64,000 nt of DNA. Origin: Byssothecium circinans. Its lineage: Eukaryota; Ascomycota; Dothideomycetes; Pleosporales; Massarinaceae. The stretch's first letter is position 1. Each line of letters opens with the position of its first letter. Positions 33,050-45,208 of this stretch are shown here, one piece after another. The position numbers and the translations under genes are program-made. The stretch is from the NCBI GenBank assembly GCA_010015675.1, contig ML977026.1, positions 175,940 through 239,939 of the forward strand. The letters run 5' to 3'. Under the pieces are notes generated by a model. It was given only the letters and a program-made list of their open reading frames with translations. It did not search any database and was not told the DNA's origin.

Positions 33050-36000
33050 ATGCGTATCGCAGACACTCGCCTTGTAGCGGCGTTGCTGCTGCTGCTCATC
33101 GCGAGAGGCGTGGAAGCTGCCGACAATGACAATACTGAGTTCGCATTCAACCTTTTCTCAGATGTCGCTCCGTGAGTCCACGCTTAGCCCTGCTCGACAC
33201 CAACTAACTGCCAACCCAAAAGACTTTTGGCGTTATTTGGAGAACAATTCGCTCGTCAATTCCTCAGCGAGAGCTTCACATGGCTCGATCACTTCATCTT
33301 CGCCTGCGTCCCCCTCGGTATTTTAACAGCACTTACAGGTGCCATCCGTGTTCAAGGGCCCCGGTTCGCCCGGGCTTTCATCGGCCGTGCCAGAGAGAAC
33401 CGTGCAACCGCTGAAATTGAACTTATGTCTTCCACCTCTCCGGAGGTGTGCGAGATGTTTAACGGCCATGGAGTCGTCCGAACAATGGGTTATCCCAAAA
33501 TTGCCCAAATCGTCATCTTCCCCGACGAATACGATGCTCCTGCGCAGCGTCCGGATACTCTTGCGCAGCGTCCGGATACTCTTGCGCAGCGTCCGGATGC
33601 TCTTAAGCGGCATCTAGATGCTCGTAAGCAGCGTCCAGGTCCTGCTAAACCATCCTACGGCATTTATACCCTTCAAACAGCCGTCAAACCCAGATCTGAA
33701 AAACTTTCAATCATGATTTGTCAAGGTATGCAAATGCGGTTATGCATATGCTCCGAATGCACTGACCGGTCAATTGTATAGCGTACCGCAGTAAAAGCTA
33801 CAGAACCGCGGTCAGTTTCATGAGTATGTTAAAAGGGAAGCCCTTTCGCCAACACCAATCTGGGGGTACTGCAGAACCGGAATACTCATCATCCTTCGAC
33901 TTCCTCGGGCCTCCAAATCTTCAATTGAATGTCTCATCAGGAAAGTCATCCACAGAGAGAAAAGCGGTCGAACTCTTTATTGCCGTTGTCGTCGCTCTTG
34001 TCCTGCAGCTTTCGTTACTTGTTATCGCAGCGGTGACAGTCTATCACGAACCCACCAGGAGAAGGATAAAATATGAGTCACAACGATATGGACTGCCCTG
34101 TTACCTTGTCGGATCAGGTTTCCTTTTCGTAGGAATGGCTCTCTGCTCATGCGCAATTGAGAGCAGCACAACCGAGTTCACGTGGAAACGTCGATGCGAG
34201 GGCAGCGACGGAGGAAAGTCGCACAAAACGAAGGGAGAGCGGGAGCAGGAGAAAAAAAACCGTTCTCCTCGCCTAATATGGGTCCAACAGACCCAGCGGA
34301 TTAATGACCAAGCCTTTGATTCCTTTCTCATCCTAGGAGGTTCAAAGCGATATATCGTGACATCCAGTCACCGAGAGGAAGTGGAACGCTGCGAGCAATC
34401 AAGCCGTGAAGACAAGTCGAAGACAGCTAAAAACCAAGGCGATTTGGAATCAGACATTTCAAATCCGGTCAACTCCCGTGAAACGGTAAGTCTTTTGAAG
34501 AGATTATCTCTCGCACAGAGTTCGGCGTCGTGAAGACATTTGTTGACGAAACATAAGGTTGATAACAATCCACAGTCCAGTAAAATGAGGTGGAAAGTGC
34601 TCACTTTGGTGGGAGTCGTTTTAGGTGGTCTTGGATTTATTGCACAGCTCTTGGGACTTCGAGGTCTTCCATGGCTGTGCTCTCTCTCTCAGCTTGGAGC
34701 AATCTTTTCCATGGCGCTCACCAGGGCATTCGTACGACGTAGACTAGGAAAGATACCCTTGTTCTGTAATGCCCTAAAGGAATACGAACTTGACTTTCTC
34801 GCCGCCCGTATCGTCTTCAACTACCACTTCCGCGAATTCGAGGATGCCAGCAATCAGAACATCCACTTGAGGGAATTCAAACCGGAACATACCTGTGCAT
34901 GGAGAGTCGTTACAGCAGATTCGGAGGTGGCGAAGAGATTCACATTCCCAGTAGCAACCATAGCACATACAAACAATGTAACCGCAGATAGTATAGCTAC
35001 ACCGGCGGATACACAACCCAACAATTGTACGGTTGCCGGCGTTTTCAAGAGACTGAAGTCAATGTCGCTACGAAATCCATTCTCTCGAAGATCAATGGAA
35101 GAGGCAAATGGAGCGGGCACAGAAAACGGCTTTCGTCATGCTTCTAGTCTACAGCTAGTTAGTGTTCGGGAACGCCTGGGAAATTTGTGCGAGTGGAAAA
35201 ATAATGCCTCTCCTGCTGCTCTGGCTCTAGCACAGTCCATTGAACAGTTCATGTCGACATTCGCTCCCGACGACACGACGATCCAATGGGTCATCAAAGC
35301 AACGAACGTCTCCGACACAGAAGAACATCGCGGCAGGGATGGCGTGGACATATCCCTAAAAAATTACGCGCGAGGGAAATGGACGGTTGAAGTTGGAAAG
35401 CTTGAGGCGATCTTGTCCCTTTGGCTTGCGCACATTGAAGCCGGTACAATCGAAAGGGCCAAGGCAGCGACCAGGGGGGCGGCGAAGTCAGACAAGACCA
35501 CGCAGAGAGACGAGTTGGCCGACTGGAGACGATCGCAGGGCGGTATCGGGTCAAAGGTCGAATACTACAGGATCATCGGCGACAATTACGAGGATAACAT
35601 ATTAAAACGCGACACATCTTGGTGGGTAGGCGATCGATTCAAAGTCGAGAAGGTCGAGGGCAACGCTAAGGATTCTGGGACCAAGGCTTCTAGAGGTGGT
35701 CCGCATGTTACAGTCATAGGGTTCAGCGGCCCCTCAGAAGGTTAGAAGCACACTTTCTGTTACGTAGCCGCAGTGGCAGAATTCTTCAGCTAACTTCAAA
35801 GCTCCACAGTGAAATCAGCGACGAAAGACGATGAAAGAGAGGAGTTGTTTGTGTCCTCGAGCGATTATTTGCCGATCATTCTTGCTCAGCACCTCTTCAC
35901 CAGCTTCATGTGGACAGTGGCTGCGGAGCTTCCTTGGAGTTTCCTCCGAAAATTGGATAAAGATAGCGATGACTCCAAAGCTGACTTCGGCACATTCGAT

Positions 36001-39000
36001 CTGTACCGGTTCAAAGACACTTGGTACTGCCCAAAGCTGAGAAATGAACGGCTCGATACCTTTGTCAATAATGCAGAGTCCGCAGGGCTTGGTAGCGCCA
36101 GTGACATCCTCCTGTGCATGGTGCCAGCATTAAGCTTTGGAGACCGTCTTCCCAACGAGAAAATGCTGTCTCTGATGCCACGCGACCCCCCAAAGATTGA
36201 GAGCTTTGGCTGGGCGAGAACAGCTAGCTTCTATCTTGATCTTTTAGAGTCGATTACCGGAGCTGAGATAGACGATTACTTCGTTGTTGCTGCGGTCATT
36301 CACGCGATGGAATTTGTATATCTTGGAGCTAGACGTAGGACTCAAGGAACTTGTCAGATGTCTCGCCAAAAGATACTCTTCAATTTTGGGAAAACTGTCA
36401 CCGGTGTATAGCTTGCAGAAGCGATGCAAAGATTTTGAGGTAGTTTTCCACCACTATGCCGGGGATGGTGAAGTAGAAGAAAGCTTCCCTACAATCAGCT
36501 TCCCTCAACGGAAGCCTGAGGAGATCACTCCAGAGGAAAAGCGTTTTCTAGAGACGATTGGTGTCAGTGATACCCATCGTCTAGCGTGCGAAGAAAAGAA
36601 AGGTGACGAAAGACCCAAAGCCCAGCAAGTTCGTGAGATAGACCGTACGTGACCATCGAATACCTTATATGGTGCTTGCTGATAAAAGAATAGTCAATAT
36701 GGGCAATGAAGATGTTTTTGGCTGGAGGCCTCTTCACTATGCTGCCGCCGGCTCAAACCGGAGCAATCTAAATTTTGTATTGAAAGTTGCCGAAAAGAAA
36801 GGGTCGCAAATTCACCAGTGGAAAAATGGGTCCCAGAGGACCTTTGTCCCCTGGCAGCTTCCTGCGGAAATGATACGTCCTTGAGAACATGGCTCGATGC
36901 GGTGAGCAAGAAATCCGAGGACGTAACCTCCACCGGGAGGGCGAAAGGCTTGGATGGCATAACTCCACTCCATCTTGCAGTCAAGGATCAGCACGTAGAG
37001 GTCGTCGAGACCTTGCTAAAGTACCACAAACCTACCGAACTTGATTTTTGGGGAAGAGCCCCCATTCACCTCGCTGCAATATTCCCAAGTTTGGAGATCG
37101 CAAAAATGTTACTGAAAGAAGATTCCCGGTCCGATCAAATCGACAAATTTGGACGGACGCCGCTGGCATATCTGAAGTTCATGGGAGTTCGGCACAACGA
37201 CTCGGACATGACAAGTCTCCAAATGGAAATAGCCAAAGAGTTCATGGGGGCCTGGAAGAGCCTTGATGCCAAAGACGACGACGGCATGACCGCCCTCCAT
37301 CACATTGTTGAGTTCCTTAATGATGAGAATATCGAACGTTACTATCTGAAGAGAGACCGGGAGGCTAACAGTGCTGCAGCGAATACGGCCGATAAAGCTG
37401 GGAGGACACCACTCCATATAGCCGTATTGGCAGAGCGAGGAGAAGTTGCAGCTAGTGTCGCGAGCGTCCTGCTCCGGCACGGCGCCGAACGATCAACAAA
37501 GGACTCCTCAGGCATGACACCTCTAATGCTCGCCTGCAAGACCGGCCAAGCAGTAGTCGCTACAGTTTTATTAGACTACACCGGAGTTGACGCTGAACGA
37601 GATCATGGTGGCAAAACTGCCTTACATTACGCTGTTGAGCCGGAGAAATTTTCTTCTGGGCAAGATCTCGCGGCTTTGGTAAAGGACTTCCCGGAGACTA
37701 GGGTCAACGTTGAAATCCAGGCTCGAGACGGCCCAACCGCACTCGACGCTGCGATTATCGCAGGTAAGATAGCTGTTGCACTCAACCTCCTACATCATGG
37801 CGCTTACTCAGGGGTTTCAGACAATGAGGGAAAAACTGCATTGCACCACCTCTCTCAGGCGAAAACAATCAAAAGTGACGAAGCATCTCAATTGATTGAA
37901 AAACTCATTACTAGTTGCAAGAGCGAAGAGAAGATGGAAAACGCAAAGGAAGACAGCAACGTTCGATTTTCCTCAGCACAAGCTCCCCCGGACGAGACCA
38001 CACACTTAGCATCTATGGACATCATTGACTCATGCGATCATGATGGTCGTACACCACTTCACGAGGCAATTCTCGCAGATAATGCTACTGTCGCCCGAGC
38101 TCTTCTTGGCCATGGAGCTGACGTCAAACTCAAAGACAGGTTTGGTCGCAATTCTTTGCATCACGCAGCGGAGTCGAACCAGATTGGCAATCCGCCTGCC
38201 GAGGAGTCGCTTATATTCAATGTGTTCAACGCCATGAGGGCAGAAATCAATGACCAGGACAAAGACGGTCAGACACCATTACACGTAACCATGGAAGCAA
38301 ACAACGACTTCACTTCGCTTTTCCTTCTTAAACATGGTGCAGACCCTGGAATAACCGATGGGCGAGGCTACACTCCATTGATACTGGCCGCCCAAAAGGG
38401 TTTCTGCTTCGAGGCTGTTAAATTCATAGTCGGGATCAACAGTGAAGTAGCCAACCAGGGGGATGATGAGGATCTTGCTCCTCCTATAGCGTGGGCATGC
38501 GGATACGGGAACCAAAACACAGTCGAGCTCTTCTTGGGTGCTGAGAATGTGTATCCCAATCGACCAACGAAGAACTGGCACAACGCGACACCATTGCACA
38601 TTGCTCTCCAAAAAGATGGTAATGGGGGTATTGTCAAAACCCTGCTCGACAATCACCGTGTTACGCTTATCTGGGAAAGTGACGAAGTAAAAGATCTCAC
38701 TCTCGAGTCGCTCCGATATGCCGTTTACATGTCACACGAAGACTCCATCAAAGCTATGCTCCTTCATTCCCGAACAAGCCCAAAGACCCGCATCTTTTCC
38801 CTGAAGGTTATAGCTGCAATGGGCGTCCAGACTCACATGAGCACCATTAAAGAAGTTCTAGAGTCCCTTAAAGAGCAGGACTTGCCAAGCTCAGAACTTG
38901 ACATTATCATCCGTATGTTCCCCAGCCTCGACCCACCCAACCCTGTTCTCGATAGGTGGATGCAGAGAGTCAAAGATCGAAATATGTGGAAAGATCTACC

Positions 39001-40055
39001 GCACCCACTTCATATTTTGGCTCGGACTGGCCAAGGTAAGGAGATAAATCGCTTGCACGGCTTGGGGTTCAACATAGCCGACCCAGATGCTGACAATTGG
39101 ACGTGGGTCGATGTTGCGGAGAAGAATGGCCACCTGCAGCTAAAGAGCGAGCTGATGGAGCTCGTTCGAGAGATCCCAGAGGAGAAGGCAGCATATGCAC
39201 GGCCCTCGGTCTTTTCAAACCCCTTTGGTGTAGCGAATGTCAGCCTAGAGGCCTGCAGCAAGTGCACTGCCAACAGCGTTCCGTGCGCGGTGGCAAGTGG
39301 TAATGAAACCCGCCTTGTTAATGCAGTTTTGTGGATAATGAAGCTGATCGTATTTCAGAAATCAAGGTCAGCCGCGGAGAAGACGGATTCGGAAAGGTTT
39401 GTCTGCATACGCAGGAAAGCATTCCACTAGATGTCAATTGGTTCTACTTTGAAGTCGAAATCGTCACTCGTCCTAGTGAAGATAGGTATGTGTTAGGAGT
39501 GGAAATGGTTTAGGCTGTGGACCGTAATCCTGACCGTCCTATCAGTTATCTTGCTGTCGGGTTTACCCAGGTTGAGGTGCCTGGGGATAGCTATATCGGC
39601 ATGGTTAAAGGGACATGGGCTTATCACGCGGACGACGGACAACTCTATGTCGAGACGCTAGGTCAAGATTCAGAGTCTATGTGTCCCTACTATAAAAGTT
39701 ATGGCCAAGGCGACGTAGTAGGATGCGGTCTCAATATGGAGACTGGAGAAGGCTATCTCACGTTCAACGGTGAGCGGTTGAATTCAGGTGAGTGTTTCAC
39801 CTTTCTTCCCTTAGCCTGCATTTCTTGATCACACAATAGGGGATATCTTCGAGAACCGCAGATTCAAGAAAGGCAAGATATACCCCTGCATTGGCTTTGA
39901 GAACAACAGTGAAGGGGGGGGGTCTCCATCTGAAGGTCGTCCTTAACGATATCGACAACCACACATTCATGTATAAGGGGCCAGACACCCAGTGCAACTA
40001 TCCCTCGTCGGCCCCGATATCCTCTATTCCCGCCCGGGACCCCCCACCCAAATGA
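33050..40055 (+). pseudogene. Large fungal membrane protein with ankyrin repeats and a SPRY domain, frame-damaged
   Basis: Belongs to a fungal family with an N-terminal membrane region, ankyrin repeats and a C-terminal SPRY domain; function unknown, probably binding or sensing. Exons: 33050-33171, 33223-33725, 33782-34485, 34558-35740, 35810-36644, 36694-39299, 39359-39787, 39840-40055. It starts with a signal-like MRIADTRLVAALLLLLIARG; family motifs follow (FNLFSDVAP, LLALFGEQFARQF, GAIRVQGPRFARAFIGRARE, IAAVTVYHEPTRR). At least eight ankyrin units lie at 36.7-38.7 kb (DGITPLHLAVKDQHVEVVETLL, shortened here to DGITPLHLAVKDQH; DGRTPLHEAILADNATVARA). SPRY elements include WFYFEVEIV, YLAVGFTQVEVPG and KGTWAYHADDGQLY. 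Damage: frameshifts near 36,320 and 36,800, TAG at 39511-39513, and a G9 run at 39,914-39,922 that shifts frame by one. Probably a pseudogene; assembly error could explain some breaks, especially the G run. Confidence 0.72.
33542..33646 (+). repeat. 21-bp in-frame repeat, five units
   Basis: Three near-identical units gcgcagcgtccggatactct(t) at 33542, 33563 and 33584, then two diverged units at 33605 and 33626. In the ankyrin-SPRY frame each encodes a heptad like AQRPDTL. Length polymorphism between strains is likely. Confidence 0.85.
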
Positions 40056-40532
40056 AAAGGTGGACTGAGAGCTGTGAGTTTGCGGGAAACCTTTGAAGTA
40101 CGCTATTGCTAGCAAATCATCTGCTGACAATCAAGTACAGAAAAAGAGGTGACTGACTCCTCGACAAAGTGCCAGGGAATGATGTTCTCTGGTAACCAGA
40201 CTGTGTCTTGAATCGTGGCTGCAAAATCTTTGCATGGTTGTGTCGGCGGAGCTAAGGTAGGGCTTTTCATGGAACACGATTAGGGTTTAATGCAAGAAAA
40301 GTAATACAGGTGCGCAACGAAGAGCATGTAATTGTAGATGCTGTTATTGCGTGTACCATGCAACTAACTACGGCCGATTGCACACTCCATACTCGCATAG
40401 TCACGTGCGACACACCTGCGCACACTCCCCTCTTACAATCTATAAGAACCCTAAACGCTACAGCTATACACGTATCCCAGGTCGCCAACATATTACAATA
40501 CAGCCACAACCCGCATCATATACGCACCTCTC

Positions 40533-40756
40533 CTAAAACCCAAAAGCATCCAACAAGCTACTCGACTCCGGTTCTTGGAACTGCGTCGACGGTTTCTTCT
40601 TCTCCTTCTCCTTCTTCCTATCTCCCTCTCCGTCTGAATCCGCGCCACGACCAGCGTTATCCTCATCCTTATCTTCGTCTCTATCTTTATTGCTTTTACT
40701 TGATACCTCCACCAATCCGCCCCTGCTCGCTGCCAACGCATTACTCTGATGCTCTC
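40533..40756 (-). pseudogene. Possible last-exon fragment of an unidentified gene
   Basis: The minus strand has a branch-plus-acceptor-like CTAACTAG just before 40756, followed by an open frame rich in Lys, Asp and Glu (KSNKDRDEDKDEDN) ending QEPESSSLLDAFGF and a stop. A hydrophobic C-terminal tail after an acidic stretch looks like a real protein end. No upstream exons are visible, so this may be a gene fragment. Family unknown. Confidence 0.3.
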
Positions 40757-41539
40757 TAGTTAGTAAGTCCGTCCGCAACAACGAGAGACAAGTGACGCCG
40801 TAGCAGTTTCCGCGGGTTAAAATTGAAGTCTGCAGATGCTCGGTTTGCGTGGGAGGATGTACGTAGGAAAGCAGGGCTAAGCGGTAGACGATGGTTATGT
40901 CGCGGTGGATATATGGCTAGGATGCTCGGAGGATTGTTATCCCGGCTCTGTGTATATAGTCCCATCTGATCTCACTCCAATACACAAGAGCTTCGCTCTC
41001 CTGAATTCCTCTCCTGAGCTCGATTTCCCCCACAGGTTACTAGGGATATGCTTGTGCTTAGTTGGCGGTAAGGGCGTAAGGATTTCCTATGTTGTGACTA
41101 CAACGCGTTGGCATGATATGTAAATAAATGTTAACAATCATACTAAGATTAACCGTAAGCAAGTGATAGCCTATACGCTTATAGAGTCTTGCCGTGTATA
41201 GTATAAACTCCTACTCCTCGCGCATACCTACTATTATCGCTCCTCCTAGCGTTTATAGACTCTTCTTGCGGAGCTATTTATAAGGTAAAGCACCATCAAG
41301 CCCGCCATCCCATTGAGCTGGCCACTTTTTCCTTAGCATTTTCAACCCTTTATATTATTAATAAGCTGATAGACAGCTGAGCACCGAGAGCATGGAGAGA
41401 AAAGGATGAATTGTGTGTGGAACCGAGAGGCTCAGGAGGCTGGACTATATAGGCGAGTGGCCGAGGCTAGGCCGGATAAAGCTGGAGAACAGCGGAGAAC
41501 TGTTCGGTACTATAGGTCCGTTACGTCATAAAACTTATT

Positions 41540-41650
41540 AAAGCGGAATACAGAGCCTGGTCCTTTACTTAGGACACAAGCCCTTCCTGCCTCGAGAATA
41601 AGGCTAGGTAGCATCCTTCTTCTTCTGCTACGCGACAGGTATCTTTGAAA
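41540..41650. repeat. Degenerate single copy of the 142-bp repeat
   Basis: The sequence from gaatacagagcctggtcctt onward, through ggctaggtagca and the final atctttgaaat, aligns by eye with the units at 31,950-32,387, especially the third one. Confidence 0.5.
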
Positions 41651-42001
41651 TTATCTTGGCTCGGGTATTGCTGATTCCGACCGTGGCGGAGTTGTATTTA
41701 ACTATTATATGGACCATTAGCTGCACTTGAATACACCACGATGAATAATCATGTTGAGTTCAGTACGTTTATTCAACTACGCAGTCTCCAGAAACATTGG
41801 TCATAGAAGTTAACACAAGAACACAATCAGACACTTCAGTCGCGGCAAAGTAATCACAGACACGCACGCATACCATTGCAAAACCCAAGCTCCCAGGAAG
41901 AACAGTACACAATATACCCCCCCTGACACTCTTCGCAAAGGGCGGTAAAATCCCCTCCACCCCTCTCCCTTTCACCTCACACCATCCCAACCCCCAGTCC
42001 C

Positions 42002-43015
42002 TCACCCCATCTTTCCCCCAGCCTCCTCATCAAGCCTTTCCCGCAACCTCCTCACCACCACCGGCATCTTCCCCGTTACCTCCCTCAACCCCACAAGCGC
42101 CGCACTATGCCACTTTCCAAACTCTCCCATCCCCATACCCACCAAACTCACATACCCCCCCGGATCCTCCATCATCCAAACCAACCCCCAAAACGCACTA
42201 AACGTAGCCATCAGCCTCCGCACCTTCCCATCCTTATCATTAAACCCCACCCACCCCGTCCCTCTCCCTCTTTCCCGAAGACATCCTCAGCAAGAGCGAC
42301 GAACTGGACAAGGTCCAAACCTCTAAGCATCACGCGCCGTAACTTGCGGAACGCGGTGTCCATCAAGTCCTCGTCGCCTAGATGCGCGGCGAGACTGTAT
42401 ACGGAGGCGTGGAGATTCGCGGCGGGGATGGCGGTGTAGTTGTATTGCGAGGTGGAATTGAACGATTCGGATTGTTCGGCGTGCTGGAAGACATAGCGGC
42501 GGCTGGTGAAGGTGTAGTTTCCGTGTTTCCAGTGGTGCACTAGGAGGTCTACGAGGAGGGGGTCGCAGGATCGGATGTGGAGCTCTGTGTCGTGGAATTG
42601 CGTCTTTTTGGTTTCTGTTAGATTGGTCTGGGGGAGGCGGCAGGGTTGGAAAGGAGAGGAGAGGAAAGGAAAGGAGAGAAAGGGGGACGGGACGTACAAC
42701 GCGCTCTCTAATCAGCGTAGAGAAGCTTGTGGCTATTTGCTTGGAGACGTGCCACACACCACCGACACCGACACCGCCATCGATGCTGATCTCGAAGGCC
42801 TCGCCGCAGGTGTTGAGGAGCATTTTCTGCATCATGCTGGGGAGGTGTTAGTAGCCATGATTCTGTCTTGTAAATGCGGTGTATGAAGCATACCTGTTCG
42901 GTTTCCCAATGGGTTGGAGGAACGGCGCATCCTTCCGCTGGGTCTCTTTCGTGTACACCTTGGCCCATTCTACGTGGACGGTGGGGTGCGGCGACGATTG
43001 TGGACTGGTCGACAT
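42002..43015 (-). CDS. BTB/POZ-like protein, possible frameshift near its end
   Basis: Exons 42894-43015, 42698-42836 and 42627 downward, with canonical GT-AG introns (GTATGC, GTACGT donors). The start MSTSPQSSPHPTVHVEWAKV leads to a spliced middle with ISIDGGVGVGGVWHVSKQIA. Then follows LHIRSCDPLLVDLLVHHWKH with YVFQHAEQ and NLHASVYSLAAHLGDEDLMD, an arrangement seen in fungal BTB-type proteins that adapt cullin-3 ligases or self-associate. The exon-3 frame ends at 42211. A second, overlapping frame continues to 42002 with a plausible helical C-terminus (KVRRLMATFSAFWGLVWMME). Joining them needs a one-base shift inside a G-rich run near 42,255, so sequence error or a real mutation is possible. 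The BTB assignment is tentative. Confidence 0.55.
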
Positions 43016-43532
43016 TGTGAGGGTAAGTGGAAGAAATGACGACCTCAAAGCAGACTCTGGGTGTGTGTATGCAGTGATAGGCGCAGAGGGAGAATGGGCG
43101 AACGTGGGAAGGTGTGTGTGAGTGTATGTGTGGGCGTGTGATTGAGTAGGCTGGGGAAGAAATTGAAAATCGAGTGTGTGTTAACCGTTTGCAAGTGCGG
43201 AAGCGGAGAAGCTTGGGCACTCATGAATTGCAAACGGTCTGCTTTAGAGGCGCTGCTGATTCAGTTCAGAGCATATCCACGTCCCCTTCATTCTGCAAAG
43301 AGGTCTGAAACTCGATGGAGGAAAGTTTGCGTGACGAGTCCCGGCACTGCTCATGTCCTATCGCACCTATCGTCTCCATAACTATCATACGTACCCGGTG
43401 ATTCTTCTTGAATTTACTACTTTATATCCGCCTATTCAATACCTTCCTGACGTCCACCCCCCTCTCAACCCAAAGCCCCCGGACTCACTCCCCTCCTCCC
43501 CGAAACTCTCTCCCCACCCCCACCACCAACCC
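43016..43532. promoter_or_regulatory. Spacer between URC4 and the BTB-like gene
   Basis: 517 bp with the upstream region of the BTB-like gene and the 3' flank of URC4. Long minus-strand runs of TGTG-type sequence occur near 43,040-43,140. No gene seen. Confidence 0.35.
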
Positions 43533-45208
43533 CTAAAAAACCGTCCCATCACTCGCAATCAAAATCGGACTACTCTTCGTCCCGGGCCTCTTCCGTCCCG
43601 CAACCTCCCTCCCACTCTTCCACGTCCCCGCCTCGAGCAACTGCGCCATACTAATATCCACACCCTGCATCCGCTCCCTCACCATCCCATACAACCTATC
43701 CACCAGCACCAGCGTCATAGCCCTCCACTCGACCACCACATCATCACCCGCCTGGAACAGCGGCAACTCTCCCCCCTGCCCCGCAGCCTTCGCGGCCAGG
43801 AGCCCCGCTTCCAGTGCAGAAGGTTTGAGGCAAAGAACGCCCATGTCGACGAAGAGGCCGCCGTTGCGGTACTCGGGGAGTGCGGTTAGCGAGGAGGTCG
43901 AGGTCCAGGTTATGTCGAGGATGCGTTGGAAGGGGACTAGGAGGGAGTAGGTGAGCCATTGGGTTAGTTTGTGGAAGGGTTGGATATCCGCTGATGGGTC
44001 CTGTGATGATGATGGGGTTTGAGACTTCAGTGTGCTGAGCGGCCAGGCATCGCCGATTGCGTGGCCGTTGATGGTCGTGCGGTCTTTGGGCCAGACGGGG
44101 ATGAGGAGGGTTTGCAGGATGTCCCAGAAGGTGAGGACGCTGAGGGTTTGAGGGGAGGGGGCGGTTTTGAGGAGGTAGTCTGTTGGTTGTTTTAGGTGAG
44201 TGAGTGAGTGAGTGAGTGAGTGAGTGAGTGAGTGAGTGAGTGAGTGAGTGAGTGAGTGANNNNNNNNNNGTGAGTGAGTGAGTGAGTGAGTGAGTGAGTG
44301 AGTGAGTGAGTGAGTGAGTGAGTGAGTGAGTGATGGAAGATGGGGATGGGGAAAGGAGGGACGGACCAACAACGTTACCAGGCCGACCCTCTGGGCCAAA
44401 GACTTCAGGCTGCGAAAGCAGAGATGTGCCCAAGCCCCTTAGTAGCTCCGCGCGAGACTCAAGGCCGAGAATCGGATTCGTCTCCGTGATCTGGAAGTAC
44501 TCCGCTAGAGTCTGCGTCTTCAATCCTTCTAATCCCTTCCCTATACACGCAACCACACACACGTCAGTGCCATCCAAACCCACCCTCAATCCCAAAACAT
44601 CTGGAAAGAACTCACCATCAACGACCATCCCCCCCGCCTCCTTCCCCACCGTGAAAACCAACCCCTTAAACATCCACAAACTCGCCACAGCAATCCCCTC
44701 GCTCCGCTCATACACCCTCTCAGTCCCGGGCTCCTTGAACCGCCACTGATCCCCCGCCCCCGCATCCAACAGCACAGAAACGAAGAAGAGATCAACAAGC
44801 CTCCTCGTGATCTCCCTATCATCCACGCCACCGCCGTCAGCCGCCCTCCATTCAGAGAGGAGGCTGGCGATGCGCGGGATACCGCCGGTTTCAAAGTGTT
44901 GCCAGCGGCCGTGCGGCGGGATGGTGTGGTAGTTATCGGGGCCGAAGTCGCGCTGTGGAGAGACAAGACACGATGACGTTAGTAACGTGTGAAAAAGATG
45001 AGACCAGCATTTTTTCCAGACGGGACTGAACTGAACTGAGAGAACGCATTACTGTAATAACAGAAGTCACAAACTCAGCGACATCCCCCAGACGCTCTTC
45101 ATGCACGTCGAAGTGGCTCAGTTTCCCTGCTTCGGCGGCTTGGCCGACTTTTTGGGCGCGGTCTCGCACCGCATTGAGCGAGAGGAGGTATTTGACTTTG
45201 GCGTCCAT
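43533..45208 (-). CDS. urc4: DUF1688 protein, uracil catabolism protein Urc4
   Basis: URC4 is required for the fungal URC route of uracil degradation; its reaction is not settled. Exons 45053-45208, 44367-44952 and 43533-44179 encode about 462 aa. The start MDAKVKYLLSLNAVRDRAQK is typical. Conserved stretches include RDFGPDNYHTIPPHGRWQHF, DLFFVSVLLDAGAGDQWRFK, RVYERSEGIAVASLWMF and SLLSQPEVFGPEGRPGN. The third exon carries LTFWDILQTLLIPVWP and YRNGGLFVDMGVLCLK, and ends ILIASDGTVF. The second intron has a GTCCGT donor, unusual after GT, and contains a long (TCAC)n tract with a 10-N gap. The coding frame itself is intact. Confidence 0.88.
44196..44333. repeat. (GTGA)n microsatellite with assembly gap
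   Basis: Near-perfect gtga repeats over at least 128 bases, interrupted by ten N at 44260-44269. It lies wholly inside the second URC4 intron. The true length is unknown because the assembly did not resolve it. Confidence 0.95.

Larger units (their letters stand above)
40056..42001. other. Gene-poor spacer, AT-rich between about 41.1 and 41.7 kb
   Basis: Apart from a small terminal-exon-like fragment at 40533-40756 and a copy of the dispersed repeat near 41,540, I see no gene. The stretch around 41,100-41,400 is AT-rich and degraded. Confidence 0.4.

Noticed and set aside
36315..36335. Short intron considered for the frame change in the ankyrin-SPRY gene
   Set aside because: The only GT...AG pair in place is 17 bp apart. 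A one-base indel is the simpler explanation.
39484..39513. A 28-bp intron (gtatgt...tttag) that would remove the TAG at 39511
   Set aside because: Too short for a fungal spliceosomal intron, and it would shift the SPRY frame. The stop is better explained as a point mutation.
43353..43889. 178-codon Pro/His-rich plus-strand frame
   Set aside because: Mostly antisense to URC4 and its 3' flank; no family similarity.
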